Part shown: piece by piece, positions 42,631-53,423 of the stretch
Position numbering within the stretch: position 1 is the first letter of the stretch
Layout of the letters: every line of letters starts with the position of its first letter
Assembly (NCBI GenBank): GCA_937944855.1
Contig: CALFAY010000063.1
Coordinates: 1-55,161 of the forward strand
Direction of reading: 5' to 3'
Source of the DNA: an uncultured Planctomycetota bacterium
Lineage (GTDB): Bacteria > Planctomycetota > Planctomycetia > Gemmatales > HRBIN36
Length of the DNA stretch: 55,161 nt
The notes under the pieces: generated by a model
Databases searched by the model: none
Seen by the model: only the letters and a program-made list of their open reading frames with translations
Told to the model about the DNA's origin: nothing
Position numbers and translations under genes: made by a program

Positions 42631-42703
42631 TGTGCTACGCAAGTAGCACACATGGGCGATAGGGCCGTGGGTTGATGGGCGACAACCTGCGGCCCGATTT
42701 TTT
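42631..42703 (+). ncRNA. Candidate small non-coding RNA, about 73 nt
   Basis: Between the promoter above and an intrinsic terminator lies a compact two-hairpin unit. Hairpin 1 is TGTGCTAC (42631-42638), loop GCAA (a GNRA tetraloop), GTAGCACA (42643-42650): 8 perfect pairs. A single-stranded stretch (catgggcgata) separates it from hairpin 2, the terminator. There is no ORF of useful size. The next gene downstream is on the other strand, so this is not a leader of a plus-strand gene. It does not match any riboswitch or small RNA I recognise. Function unknown; it could act by pairing or by binding a protein. Confidence 0.55.
42662..42703 (+). terminator. Rho-independent terminator of the small RNA
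   Basis: GGGCCG (42662-42667) pairs with CGGCCC (42690-42695), and inside it GGTTG (42670-42674) pairs with CAACC (42683-42687) across a symmetric TG/TG internal loop. The stem is followed by gaTTTTTT (42698-42703). Confidence 0.75.
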
Positions 42704-42724
42704 CCCCATGGGGCTGGATTCCCG

Positions 42725-43357
42725 TCAATCTTTCAATTCCACGTTCCAGTAGGCGTTATCCAGAAACGTCCGCCAGGATTGGTACTTTCGGTGGGTCATC
42801 TTGAGGTTGAGCAGGGGGCTGCGTTTCGGTTTTTCCGGCTTGCGAATGAGCGTCATACCCGCCTGCTTGGGCGTACGGCCACCTTTCCTGACGTTGCAGC
42901 CCAGACAGCAGCACACGATGTTTTCCCAGGAACTTTGGCCGCCCTGGCTGCGGGGCACGACATGATCCAGACTCAACTCGGTGGTCGGGAATTTCTTGCC
43001 GCAGTACTGACACTGGTTGTTATCCCGGGCGAAGATGTTACGCCGGTTGAATTTGACGGTCTGTCGGGGCAGACGGTCGTACTCAATCAGCCGAATGACT
43101 CGCGGCACCTGGATTTCGCTGTTGACGGTACGGACCCAGTCATCGTCCTCCTGTCGGAAGTGCCTGGCCCGGAACTCGCTGACCTCCCGCCAACTCTCGA
43201 AGTTGTAGGTCACAAACTGTCCATCCTCATAGCTGACCACTTCAGCCAGATCCTTGCACAGGAGGATGAAAGCACGCTTGACCGACGTGATGTGGATGGC
43301 CAGAAAGAGTTTGTTCAGCACCAAAACGCTGGCGTCAAGTGCGGAGTTGGCTAGCAT
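42725..43357 (-). CDS. HNH endonuclease family protein
   Basis: A 210-residue protein. The HNH/zinc fold is at about 114-160: C116 and C119 (CQYCGKKF), D131-H132 (SLDHVVPRSQGG), N146 (WENIV) and C151/C154 (CLGCNVRKGG). The N-terminal 100 residues (LNKLFLAIHITSVKRAFILL, YNFESWREVSEF) are the usual extension in this widespread bacterial subfamily, which is not tied to a restriction system or a mobile element. All catalytic residues are present. Its cellular job is not known. It converges with the small RNA gene. Confidence 0.9.
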   Translation of the reverse strand: MLANSALDASVLVLNKLFLAIHITSVKRAFILLCKDLAEVVSYEDGQFVTYNFESWREVSEFRARHFRQEDDDWVRTVNSEIQVPRVIRLIEYDRLPRQTVKFNRRNIFARDNNQCQYCGKKFPTTELSLDHVVPRSQGGQSSWENIVCCCLGCNVRKGGRTPKQAGMTLIRKPEKPKRSPLLNLKMTHRKYQSWRTFLDNAYWNVELKD

Positions 43358-43569
43358 AACGGCCCGACGTCTCCCGAAGACTCAAAGGCTGCCTGGACCT
43401 TGGCACAGGCCGACGCCTTTTCCCGTCATTGTACCGACGGACGGCAAACGGCGACCGCTTCCGGTCTCAGCTTCCCCACGCTACCTGGTTTCCAAGCGAT
43501 TTGCAACGCCGGCGACTCAGTTTCATGCGAACTTCTTCAGGCCATCATGCGGTCCAAACCGCGTGCATC

Positions 43570-44043
43570 CTAGTAATGGGCCGCCGATTTGCGGACATGG
43601 ATCATCGGCCGACCCGGGTTCAGAACTTCTCCGGACAGCACTTCGGCAATGAACAGGCGGTGATCCCCCGTGAGATGGCAGGCCACTGGCTTGCAATCGA
43701 AGTATGCCAGGCACTCGGCGAGGACGGGAGCGGCTTCGGGACGGCGGCGGACCTCCAGCCCGGCGAACGCATCCTGATGAGGCTCAAAACCTCGGCCGAA
43801 ATGCCCGACCAGATCCGTCTGCGATTCGTCCAGAATATTGACCGTGAACGGGCAGCCGTCCGCCAGCCACTCCCCTAGGTAGCGATTTCGCTTAACGGCA
43901 AGCGAGATCAGCGGAGGGTCGAAGGAACATTGCTGAATCCAGCTGGCCAACATCCCGGTTTCCCGATCTCGGTTCCGTGCGGTGACGACGAAGATACCGC
44001 TGGGAACCCGGCCCAAGGCGGCTAGACGCGCTTCCGTCTGCAT
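43570..44043 (-). CDS. Flavin reductase family protein (FMN-binding split barrel)
   Basis: A 157-residue protein with the flavin-reductase-like split-barrel fold: LGRVPSGIFVVTAR at the start, then GMLASWIQQCSFDPPLISLA, a typical FMN-binding segment, FTVNILDESQTDLVGHFG and YFDCKPVACHLTGDHRLFIA. It has the length of the family. It may reduce flavin for a monooxygenase or act as a stand-alone FMN protein. No oxygenase is adjacent, and the gene lies before the thioredoxin-like gene's stop by 25 bases in the same direction. The 212 bases between it and the HNH gene show only a possible -10 box (TACAAT, minus, 43433-43428). Confidence 0.88.
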   Translation of the reverse strand: MQTEARLAALGRVPSGIFVVTARNRDRETGMLASWIQQCSFDPPLISLAVKRNRYLGEWLADGCPFTVNILDESQTDLVGHFGRGFEPHQDAFAGLEVRRRPEAAPVLAECLAYFDCKPVACHLTGDHRLFIAEVLSGEVLNPGRPMIHVRKSAAHY

Positions 44044-44068
44044 AGGTACAGTTCTCGGATGGACCCCA

Positions 44069-45565
44069 CTATGGCTTGGCTTGAAGAAGATCGGGCAATA
44101 GCTTCTCGACTTTGTCGTAGATCGTGTTGCCCTCGTCGTTGTCGATCGGCTCGTACTTCTTCACCAGCTTGCCATCCCGCCCGAAGAGGAACAGGACTGG
44201 CGGACCATCAATGCCCAGGCGCTCCTGCCACACGGCCGGTTCCTCATTGATGACAAAATTCGGAAAGCGTGCCTTCTGTTCCGTCAAGAACTGCCGGGCG
44301 TTCCGCATCGCTTTCTCGTTGGTGGGCCGATCCAGACACAGCGACGCCGCCACCAAACCGTCCTTGGCGTGTTTTTCGTGCAGCTTGACCAGCCGTGGGA
44401 ATTCTTCCTTGCAAATCGTGCAGGTATCCGACCACAGGTCGAGGATGAGCACCTTGCCCTTCTGTTCGGCGATGAACTTCTTCAGCTCGTCAATCGTCAC
44501 CGGCTTGGGGTTGAAAAAACGGTCCTGTGGTTCCTCAGCGGATTCCGCAGAAGTCAGCATCAGTGCGGCTAAAGTCAGGATCCCAGTCAGCACAAGCGTG
44601 CCGCTGAACATGAGTTCGATGCTGCGGATTGGCATGGAAGGATTCCTCGAATTAAGCAGGGCCTTTCTCTTTACGAATCCGCCGGGGGGGGGAGACGGAT
44701 CGTCAGGCTTGACCACCTCCAAAACGACTGTAACCGGCGTTTCGCGCGGAGGGATCAGTTCGGTATTGGCTTCGAACTCCAGACCGGCCTGGGGATCGCC
44801 TTCCTCGCTCCGCATCGGCAGGTCGAGAAGAGCGCTCGGGAAGTTGGCCGTCGTGATGACGCGGCCATCGTTCGCGGCGTAAATGGGTTTCTCCGCTCCT
44901 TCCGGTTGGAAGAAGAAGCTGCCGGCGAAGACCCAATCCTGGTCCAGTTCTTTTTTCGTTTTGACGTTCCGCACCCAGCGCTGAGCGGGAACGGAAACGA
45001 TCTGGCCGCTTTTATCCTTGTAATGCAGGGTGATGCGGATGCGGTCGCCGGTCGGCGGGCGGAAGTCGGGTTCGCCTTTGTCGTTGAGGAACTGCACGGG
45101 TTTTCCCGGTTTAGCTCCGGCGGCGATCAAGGCGGCGTGAATGTGGCTGGCGTCGATACTGGTGGAGAGAATGGATTCATGCTGTTTGCCGGCTTCGTCG
45201 CGGGACAACAGGTGCTCCAGATAGCCCGCCGTCAGACAAACGGTTGCCTGGATTTCAACCCAGCGGCGCTCCCCGGCCACGCCGAGGGCGATGTTGGGTC
45301 CCAGGGGTGTGACCTTGGCCCCGGCGGGCCTCCACGGCGCAGATGCGTCTGGTCCCCGCTCCGGCTGCCTGACAGCTTCCTGGGTCTGGTTATTTTGCCC
45401 AGCGGCACGGCTTTCCTGGTTGGCTGGAGTTGTCGGCTGTGCGGCCCCTGTTGCGGCTTTTGTCGGCTCTGCGGGCCTTTGACATCCGCAAGTCGACAGC
45501 AGCCCGGCCGCGGCGAATATCACGGCGACGGCTTGAACACCTCGACATCGCGACCGGTCAGTCAT
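44069..45565 (-). CDS. YdjY-like lipoprotein fused in frame to a TlpA-like thioredoxin
   Basis: As read, one protein of 498 residues. Part 1 is a lipoprotein (lipobox STCGC) with a linker rich in Ala, Gln and Pro, then a YdjY-like domain: WVEIQATVCLTAGYLEHLL and ESILSTSIDASHIHAALIAA. Part 2 from about residue 311 begins with a normal signal peptide (MPIRSIELMFSGTLVLTGIL) and a thioredoxin-like domain with LDLWSDTCTICKEEFPRL (active site CTIC). The two parts are joined across a run of nine C. With eight C, part 1 would end in PPPADS and a TAA at 44673-44671, and part 2 would start at its own ATG (44635), which has GAGGAA about 8 bases upstream. Two separate genes are therefore likely, fused by a slip or a sequence error. 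Confidence 0.8.
   Translation of the reverse strand: MTDRSRCRGVQAVAVIFAAAGLLSTCGCQRPAEPTKAATGAAQPTTPANQESRAAGQNNQTQEAVRQPERGPDASAPWRPAGAKVTPLGPNIALGVAGERRWVEIQATVCLTAGYLEHLLSRDEAGKQHESILSTSIDASHIHAALIAAGAKPGKPVQFLNDKGEPDFRPPTGDRIRITLHYKDKSGQIVSVPAQRWVRNVKTKKELDQDWVFAGSFFFQPEGAEKPIYAANDGRVITTANFPSALLDLPMRSEEGDPQAGLEFEANTELIPPRETPVTVVLEVVKPDDPSPPPGGFVKRKALLNSRNPSMPIRSIELMFSGTLVLTGILTLAALMLTSAESAEEPQDRFFNPKPVTIDELKKFIAEQKGKVLILDLWSDTCTICKEEFPRLVKLHEKHAKDGLVAASLCLDRPTNEKAMRNARQFLTEQKARFPNFVINEEPAVWQERLGIDGPPVLFLFGRDGKLVKKYEPIDNDEGNTIYDKVEKLLPDLLQAKP
44684..44692. repeat. Homopolymer run of nine G (nine C in the coding strand)
   Basis: The run sits at the junction of the lipoprotein and thioredoxin-like modules. 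Loss of one base would separate them into two normal genes, so its exact length decides the reading. It is a known kind of site for polymerase slippage and for sequencing error. Confidence 0.85.
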
Positions 45566-45605
45566 GGCTGCCAGCTCCTCGTTGGTCCGTTGCCGCTGAC
45601 GTCGT

Positions 45606-48344
<2,739 letters not shown>

Positions 48345-48492
48345 CGCTCTGGTTCTCCCCAACCCACGGCCAAGGGAACTTGCTGACTCATTCTATGGCG
48401 TGGAGTTGCACGGCACAGCAGGCGGCCTATCATCATTCAGGGTCGTCGCCGACCCGGCTGATCGGAGCGGGGAAGGTTCACGAGGCGGAGAA

Positions 48493-49101
48493 ATGGCAGC
48501 AAATGATCTGGTCTTGGCGATCACTGGAGCCAGCGGCATGCCCTACGCCGTTCGCCTCCTGGAAGTGCTTTTGCGAAGCGAACGCATCGTTCATCTTACC
48601 ATCAGCCCGGCTGCCGTCCAAGTGCTCGAATCGGAGATGAACCGCCGGCTGGACTTGCGAAGTTTTCAGGCCGAGGCCCTGTTGGGTCCGGTCGGGCGAG
48701 AACTGAATTTGGCCCGTTTGCACTACTACCATCACCAGGATTTCCGGGCGGGAATCGCGAGCGGGTCCTTTTTGACAGCGGGCATGGTGATCTGTCCATG
48801 CAGCATGGGCACGGTGGCAGCCATCGCCCACGGCACTTCGCAGAACTTGATCCACCGGGCCGCCGATGTTCACCTGAAAGAGCGGCGCAAACTCATCCTC
48901 GTGCCCCGGGAGACGCCATTGGGCATCGTTCAGCTCCGAAACTTGACGGCCTGTGCAGAAGCGGGGGCCGTTGTGCTTCCGGCCATGCCCGCGTTTTACA
49001 CACGGCCTCAAGGCATTCAGGACATGATCGACTTCATCGTGGGCCGCGTCTGCGACCAATTGGGAGTGCCGCATCAGTTGTTCGCCCGGTGGGGATGCTG
49101 A
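48493..49101 (+). CDS. ubiX: Flavin prenyltransferase UbiX
   Basis: Makes prenylated FMN, the cofactor of UbiD-type decarboxylases, in ubiquinone or menaquinone (futalosine) pathways; 202 residues. Motifs: LAITGASGMPYAVRLLEVLL (FMN phosphate site), SGSFLTAGMVICPCSMGTVA, AHGTSQNLIHRAADV, RRKLILVPRETPLGIVQLRN and AMPAFYTRPQGIQDMIDFIV. The start at 48493 (MAANDL) has a GAGG/GGAG stretch just upstream. It is 33 bases before rfbD in the same direction. No ubiD is in the window. Confidence 0.95.
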   Translation: MAANDLVLAITGASGMPYAVRLLEVLLRSERIVHLTISPAAVQVLESEMNRRLDLRSFQAEALLGPVGRELNLARLHYYHHQDFRAGIASGSFLTAGMVICPCSMGTVAAIAHGTSQNLIHRAADVHLKERRKLILVPRETPLGIVQLRNLTACAEAGAVVLPAMPAFYTRPQGIQDMIDFIVGRVCDQLGVPHQLFARWGC

Positions 49102-49134
49102 TCCGCCCAGGGTGTCGTCGGGGGAAGGTCCGAC

Positions 49135-50019
49135 ATGGCAGGCAACCCTGACCCACGCTTCCGTTTCGCTGGCAAAGTGGCCGTCCTCGGCAGCGGTGGC
49201 CAACTCGGCCGGGAGCTGCTCGGGAGGCTGGAAGGCGATGTCATTCCCCTGACGCGCCGGGATGCCGACCTGACCGACCCGGACGCCCTGAGCCAGCTCA
49301 TCCGGCGCTTAAAACCGGGCATCGTCATCAACTGTGCGGCGTACAACTTCGTGGACAAGGCCGAGAGCGAACCGCAGACGGCCTTCACTGTCAATGCGTT
49401 TGCTCCCCGGATACTGGCTCTTTTGGCCAGACAACTCGGTTTTTTATTGGTTCACTTCAGCACAGATTATGTCTTCGGACTGGATGCCGAGCGGGCCATT
49501 CCGTACCGAGAATCCGATGCACCCGGACCGACCAGCGTGTACGGCACGAGCAAATTGGCCGGCGAGTTTTTCGTTCGCTCCCTGGCCCCGGAACATCTGG
49601 TCATCCGTACCTGTGGACTCTATGGTCGGTGGGGAGCGGGCGGAAAAGGAACCAACTTCGTCGAAACGATGCTGCGCCTGGCCCGCGAGAACAAGCCGAT
49701 TCGCGTCGTCCAAGATCAACTGCTGACACCCACTGCCGCAGGGGATGTGGCCGTCGGATGTTTGCAGATGATCCACAACGGCGTGCGGGGACTCAGACAC
49801 TTGACCAACAGCGGTCAATGCACCTGGCACGAATTCGCCCAGGCCATCTTTGAGATTGCGGGGATTTCAGCCGACCTGTCACCCATCGACTCGGCAAGCT
49901 ACGGGGCGGCCGCTCGCCGACCGGCGTACAGCGTTTTAGTGTCAGAGTACAAGGACACTCCTCGACTGCGGCCGTGGCGTGAGGCCCTGACAGTTTATCT
50001 CACGGAGCGGTCATGCTGA
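49135..50019 (+). CDS. rfbD: dTDP-4-dehydrorhamnose reductase (RmlD/RfbD family)
   Basis: NADPH-dependent short-chain reductase making dTDP-L-rhamnose, 294 residues. The Rossmann motif is VLGSGGQLGRELL, followed by INCAAYNFVDKAESE, VHFSTDYVFGLD, the catalytic YGTSKLAGE (YxxxK) and RTCGLYGRWG, then TPTAAGDVAVG. The first 12 residues are an extension before the core. GGGGAAGG stands before the ATG. Other rml genes are absent. Its last 9 bases overlap the convergent ftr gene. RmlD-like proteins also include other nucleotide-sugar reductases, so rhamnose specificity is likely but not proven. Confidence 0.9.
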   Translation: MAGNPDPRFRFAGKVAVLGSGGQLGRELLGRLEGDVIPLTRRDADLTDPDALSQLIRRLKPGIVINCAAYNFVDKAESEPQTAFTVNAFAPRILALLARQLGFLLVHFSTDYVFGLDAERAIPYRESDAPGPTSVYGTSKLAGEFFVRSLAPEHLVIRTCGLYGRWGAGGKGTNFVETMLRLARENKPIRVVQDQLLTPTAAGDVAVGCLQMIHNGVRGLRHLTNSGQCTWHEFAQAIFEIAGISADLSPIDSASYGAAARRPAYSVLVSEYKDTPRLRPWREALTVYLTERSC

Positions 50020-50910
50020 TGCGAGGATTCTGTGCAGGTGGAGATGAAACGGACCTAAGTTTCCGCCGTAGTTTCCCGCAGAGATGCCCACCACGCCGGG
50101 CCGACAGGCCGCCCTGATACCCTTGCGCATGGCTTCTTCAACTGCCTCCAGACTCAGACCGTCGATGACGATTTCGTACACGGCCTGAGCCTCGCTGGGC
50201 AGCGCCGACTTGACCACGCCGCGAAGCGTGGGGCAGTAGGCATCATTGGTGCTGGCACGCAGCTTCTTGTACCGGCTGCCAACCTTGCTGCCGCTGCGGA
50301 CGATGCCGCCGGGAAAAGGAAGGATGATTCCAGGTAATCCTCGCATGGCCTCGACCGCCGCCTCTGCGGCCGCCAAGGCGCTCCGCTGCGAATCGCCCAG
50401 AATCAGGAAGTTTCCCCCGGCGACACCCTTGAAGGTGCCGAACCAGTCTTCGCAGAGGAACTCGCCGTCCATCACCGGCACACGCCAATAGCGACGCCCT
50501 TCCAGCAGCTTGCTGAACTGCCAGCCATCGCCGAAGAATCGCAAATTGCCCCCGATTCGGATGTTCTTGTCGGGGACCAGCGGCAGACCGTTGTAGCAGG
50601 CTGAAGTCGCACTGGTCAGAATGCACTGCCCGACCCGATTGACGGCCGCTCTTTGCAGAGCATCCCGGTTGAAGGCGAAAAGCAGGATCGATACCCCCGG
50701 TCGGCCATCCGGCGTTTCGTCGGGGGTCAAGTCCCGCTCGATGCCCGCTTCGGCGTCGCAGCCGATGACCGAAGCCGCGTATCCCACAGCCGCAGTCGCC
50801 GCGGTCCGTGCCCACGCGGAGCTGACGGCTGTGATGATCAGCCGCGCGGCCGTCATGGGAAAGGCTTCGGCGAACGTATCCTCAATCGAGACTCCAGAGA
50901 TTTCCAACAC
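50011..50910 (-). CDS. ftr: Formylmethanofuran--tetrahydromethanopterin N-formyltransferase
   Basis: Transfers a formyl group between methanofuran and tetrahydromethanopterin in C1 metabolism (FhcD in methylotrophs), 299 residues. Diagnostic stretches: ISGVSIEDTFAEAFPMTAAR at the N-terminus, ASVIGCDAEAGIE, TPDGRPGVSILLFAF, RVGQCILTSATSACYNGL, GGNLRFFGDGWQFSK and the C-terminal VVGISAGNYGGNLGPFHLHL. The start is GTG at 50910 with AAGAGA upstream. It is a full-length member. No mch, fhc or mtd gene lies in the window, so it stands alone here; in planctomycetes these genes are commonly scattered. It overlaps the end of rfbD by 9 bases. Confidence 0.95.
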   Translation of the reverse strand: MLEISGVSIEDTFAEAFPMTAARLIITAVSSAWARTAATAAVGYAASVIGCDAEAGIERDLTPDETPDGRPGVSILLFAFNRDALQRAAVNRVGQCILTSATSACYNGLPLVPDKNIRIGGNLRFFGDGWQFSKLLEGRRYWRVPVMDGEFLCEDWFGTFKGVAGGNFLILGDSQRSALAAAEAAVEAMRGLPGIILPFPGGIVRSGSKVGSRYKKLRASTNDAYCPTLRGVVKSALPSEAQAVYEIVIDGLSLEAVEEAMRKGIRAACRPGVVGISAGNYGGNLGPFHLHLHRILASA

Positions 50911-50951
50911 CGCGCGATCTCTTGGTCCGGTTTAGTTGTGATTCGCAGGCG

Positions 50952-52271
50952 TCAGGTCCGACCCGGCATCTGGACTACCGCTTCAGACGGTCCGGGTGAA
51001 AACGCTCCCCAGGATGCCAGGGCCACAAGCGGAAAGCAGCGCAACGCGGAAAACAAGCGGTAGAAGGCAGCTGACCCCGTGAGCACCTTGCCGTCTCCGG
51101 AGGTCACTTCGAGGTGGCGCTCAGCCGTCGGCGAAAAGGTCACCTGACCGAAGGCGTCCGCGGCCGCAGTCAGAGCCACCGCCCGCAGCGCCTTCGGATC
51201 GCGACGGTCATACGCCATTCGCAGTTTCTCCTTCCCTGCGAACAAGGCTGAAAAGAACCACTGCAGTCCTTCCGGACTCAGAAAGGCTGCGCACCCCGTC
51301 AGCATCGCCACTCCGAACTCCATCAATCCCATGAACAATCCGATGCCGACATGCAGCGCGACCGCCCCCAGGAGCATCAGCGGACGCAGCGTTCGGTTCC
51401 AGACCAGAAAGATAAAGGAGATTTCGAAAATCAGCGTGTAATAGGTCGCGGCGAAGACGAGGGTCACATACAGCCACGGCGGAGTGTTCGCCAGCCACCG
51501 CATCGAGAACAGCTCCAGTTCGGGAACCACCATCGTGTACCACGCCGCCGATCCGTACCACCAGCGGTCTCCTTGCAACTTGGCCAGTCCGGCAAACAAG
51601 TAGATGACCCCCATGTGAAGCTGGATCATTCGCAAAGAGAGATTCGCGGTCCAACTCGGCTTCAGGGCCAGGTCCTCTGGAGAAACCCGGCCGTGGGCGT
51701 TCAACGCACGCCTGGCCAGACGATAGCGTTCGATGAGCCGGTCCACCGACAGGGTCGCCCCCGTCGGCCCGATCAGTTGATACAGCAGCAGCATACTGAT
51801 CACGCTGTCCATGCCGAACCAGGCCATGTACCCGCGATGAACGAAGCTCAAATGCCCGATCCATACCAGCAGGTTCGAGACGCGGGAGAACAGTCCCACG
51901 GCGTAGCACAGCGCGGCCAACAGAAAAAACCCTTGAATGACTAGTATCGCCCAGGGATGCTGCACATAGAACCAGAGGGACTGGGCATAAAAGCGATTAC
52001 TCTGGCGGTCGAAGGGCAGTTCCATCTCTTCGTGAAGCGTCCGAATCTCCTCGATCGCCTGCCGGTCGATCCAGCCCTCGGGACCGATGAGATTGAGCGT
52101 CTCTCCGAACGTGCTGGCATAGACGTAGAAAACCAGAGTCCCGGTCAAGAGGCGAACGAAGGCTAGCGGGATCGGATCGACGGGCTGGAACCAGAAGCGA
52201 TTCCAGCCGTACACGATGTCCCGACCGAGCTGGACAAGGTAGGCAGCGACAGCTTGCAGAATCGTTGACAT
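50952..52271 (-). CDS. HTTM-domain membrane protein (vitamin K-dependent gamma-carboxylase-like)
   Basis: Polytopic membrane protein of 439 residues. Spans can be seen at IPLAFVRLLTGTLVFYVY, WAILVIQGFFLLAALCYAVG, LLVWIGHLSFVHRGYM, IQLHMGVIYLFAGLAKL, YVTLVFAATYYTLIFEISFI and LMLLGAVALHVGIGLFMG. GLAKLQGDRWWYGSA is the HTTM signature. The family is named after the gamma-carboxylase membrane part; bacterial members have no proven reaction. The start at 52271 (MSTIL) has GGGAG 9 bases upstream. It begins 25 bases after its upstream neighbour ends, and the pair is probably co-translated. Confidence 0.87.
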   Translation of the reverse strand: MSTILQAVAAYLVQLGRDIVYGWNRFWFQPVDPIPLAFVRLLTGTLVFYVYASTFGETLNLIGPEGWIDRQAIEEIRTLHEEMELPFDRQSNRFYAQSLWFYVQHPWAILVIQGFFLLAALCYAVGLFSRVSNLLVWIGHLSFVHRGYMAWFGMDSVISMLLLYQLIGPTGATLSVDRLIERYRLARRALNAHGRVSPEDLALKPSWTANLSLRMIQLHMGVIYLFAGLAKLQGDRWWYGSAAWYTMVVPELELFSMRWLANTPPWLYVTLVFAATYYTLIFEISFIFLVWNRTLRPLMLLGAVALHVGIGLFMGLMEFGVAMLTGCAAFLSPEGLQWFFSALFAGKEKLRMAYDRRDPKALRAVALTAAADAFGQVTFSPTAERHLEVTSGDGKVLTGSAAFYRLFSALRCFPLVALASWGAFSPGPSEAVVQMPGRT

Positions 52272-52296
52272 GATCGGCATCTCCCGGGGCAAAAGG

Positions 52297-53250
52297 TCAC
52301 GTCCGTGCCGCTGGCTGACGGTCCTTCGCAAATCCCTCCGTCCCGAAGAGTTGTTCGATGATTTCCCTCAGATTCGGCCTGTCCATGTCGTCCTGGCGAA
52401 GCAGTTCCGGGAAACGGTAGAACAAGGCCCGGATCGGCCGGGGGATGCCCAATTCCTCCAGGATTTCGCTGCGGTCCTTGTCGGGATACTTTCGGAATTG
52501 CGGATAGATGTCTGTGGCCAGGATGTGGGCCGCCAGATCAGAGGCGATTCGGTACTCCATCAACTCGGTGCCCTTGTCCAGTTGAACGCCATCGGGACCA
52601 AACGTGCCGATGTAGAACGGCGTGTACAGGCGCAGGTCGTTAATGTCCCACCCTTCCTGCACCATGCGTGGCTCGAGGACGCTGTGCATGACGGTGTAGA
52701 TGCTGACCCGCGTGACCGGGATCGGCTGACCGTTCTCATCCCGCCGGACATGTTGGCGGGCCACATGACGGGCAAACGACGAGGCGGCTACTTTGCCCTG
52801 GGGAGTCAACCGCCTCACGGCCGGGTCCTGCGTGCTCGCCGCTTCCCCCATTTGATCGAACAGCAGAGCGACACACAGATGGCGCTGATAGGGCATGCGT
52901 AGCCGCCAGTTCTTCCGATCCGGCACTTCCACCCAGCGGACGCCGCCGTCCGCGTATTCGATCCGAAACCAGATCAGATTGGCCGGTCCGGGATTCGGGG
53001 CGTAGAAGCGGTAGGGATTGGTCAGAAAGACGAAACTGAGATAGGGTTGCGTCAGGTAAAGGCGGGCATAGACCGCAGGCAGGGGCGGAGGGAATTGCGG
53101 CGTACCCGCGGCGATGACCGCGGTGCAGATGGCAAACCAGTGCGCACAGATCAAAAGGGAGACTATGCCCCTCACCCAGCGTCGTGGCCCCGGGGAAGGT
53201 TGGTCAGTTGTTGAAGACATGTTTGCTTTTCCGGTTGGATCGGCGGGCAT
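52297..53250 (-). CDS. Conserved partner of the HTTM protein, one membrane span
   Basis: A 317-residue protein with one membrane segment near the N-terminus (GIVSLLICAHWFAICTAVIA) and a long outer domain: PYLSFVFLTNPYRFYAPNPG, IWFRIEYADGGVRWVEVPDR, RHVARQH and RVSIYTVMHSVLEPR. No catalytic motif is recognised. Proteins with this 'YRFYAPNPG' layout are commonly encoded beside HTTM proteins in planctomycetes (from memory). AAAGGAG lies 8 bases before the ATG at 53250. The gap of 173 bases upstream shows no feature. The function is unknown; a paired membrane complex is inferred. Confidence 0.75.
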   Translation of the reverse strand: MPADPTGKANMSSTTDQPSPGPRRWVRGIVSLLICAHWFAICTAVIAAGTPQFPPPLPAVYARLYLTQPYLSFVFLTNPYRFYAPNPGPANLIWFRIEYADGGVRWVEVPDRKNWRLRMPYQRHLCVALLFDQMGEAASTQDPAVRRLTPQGKVAASSFARHVARQHVRRDENGQPIPVTRVSIYTVMHSVLEPRMVQEGWDINDLRLYTPFYIGTFGPDGVQLDKGTELMEYRIASDLAAHILATDIYPQFRKYPDKDRSEILEELGIPRPIRALFYRFPELLRQDDMDRPNLREIIEQLFGTEGFAKDRQPAART

Positions 53251-53423
53251 CGGTAAACTCCTTTTTCCGAGGCTGAGTCAGCAGCTATCCCTAACAATAC
53301 CCAAAAACTCCAAGTTTTTCATCCCGATCTCCGGTTCTACCCCTCAGAAGGCGGCGGAGGCTTTGACCTGCGGATTGGCGGTCTAAACGAACCAGTCCAT
53401 TGCTCTGGCCGGATCGCCATCGC

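Noticed and set aside
49135..50910. rfbD/ftr overlap as an annotation error
   Set aside because: Both proteins show family motifs up to their ends; the 9-base tail-to-tail overlap is credible.
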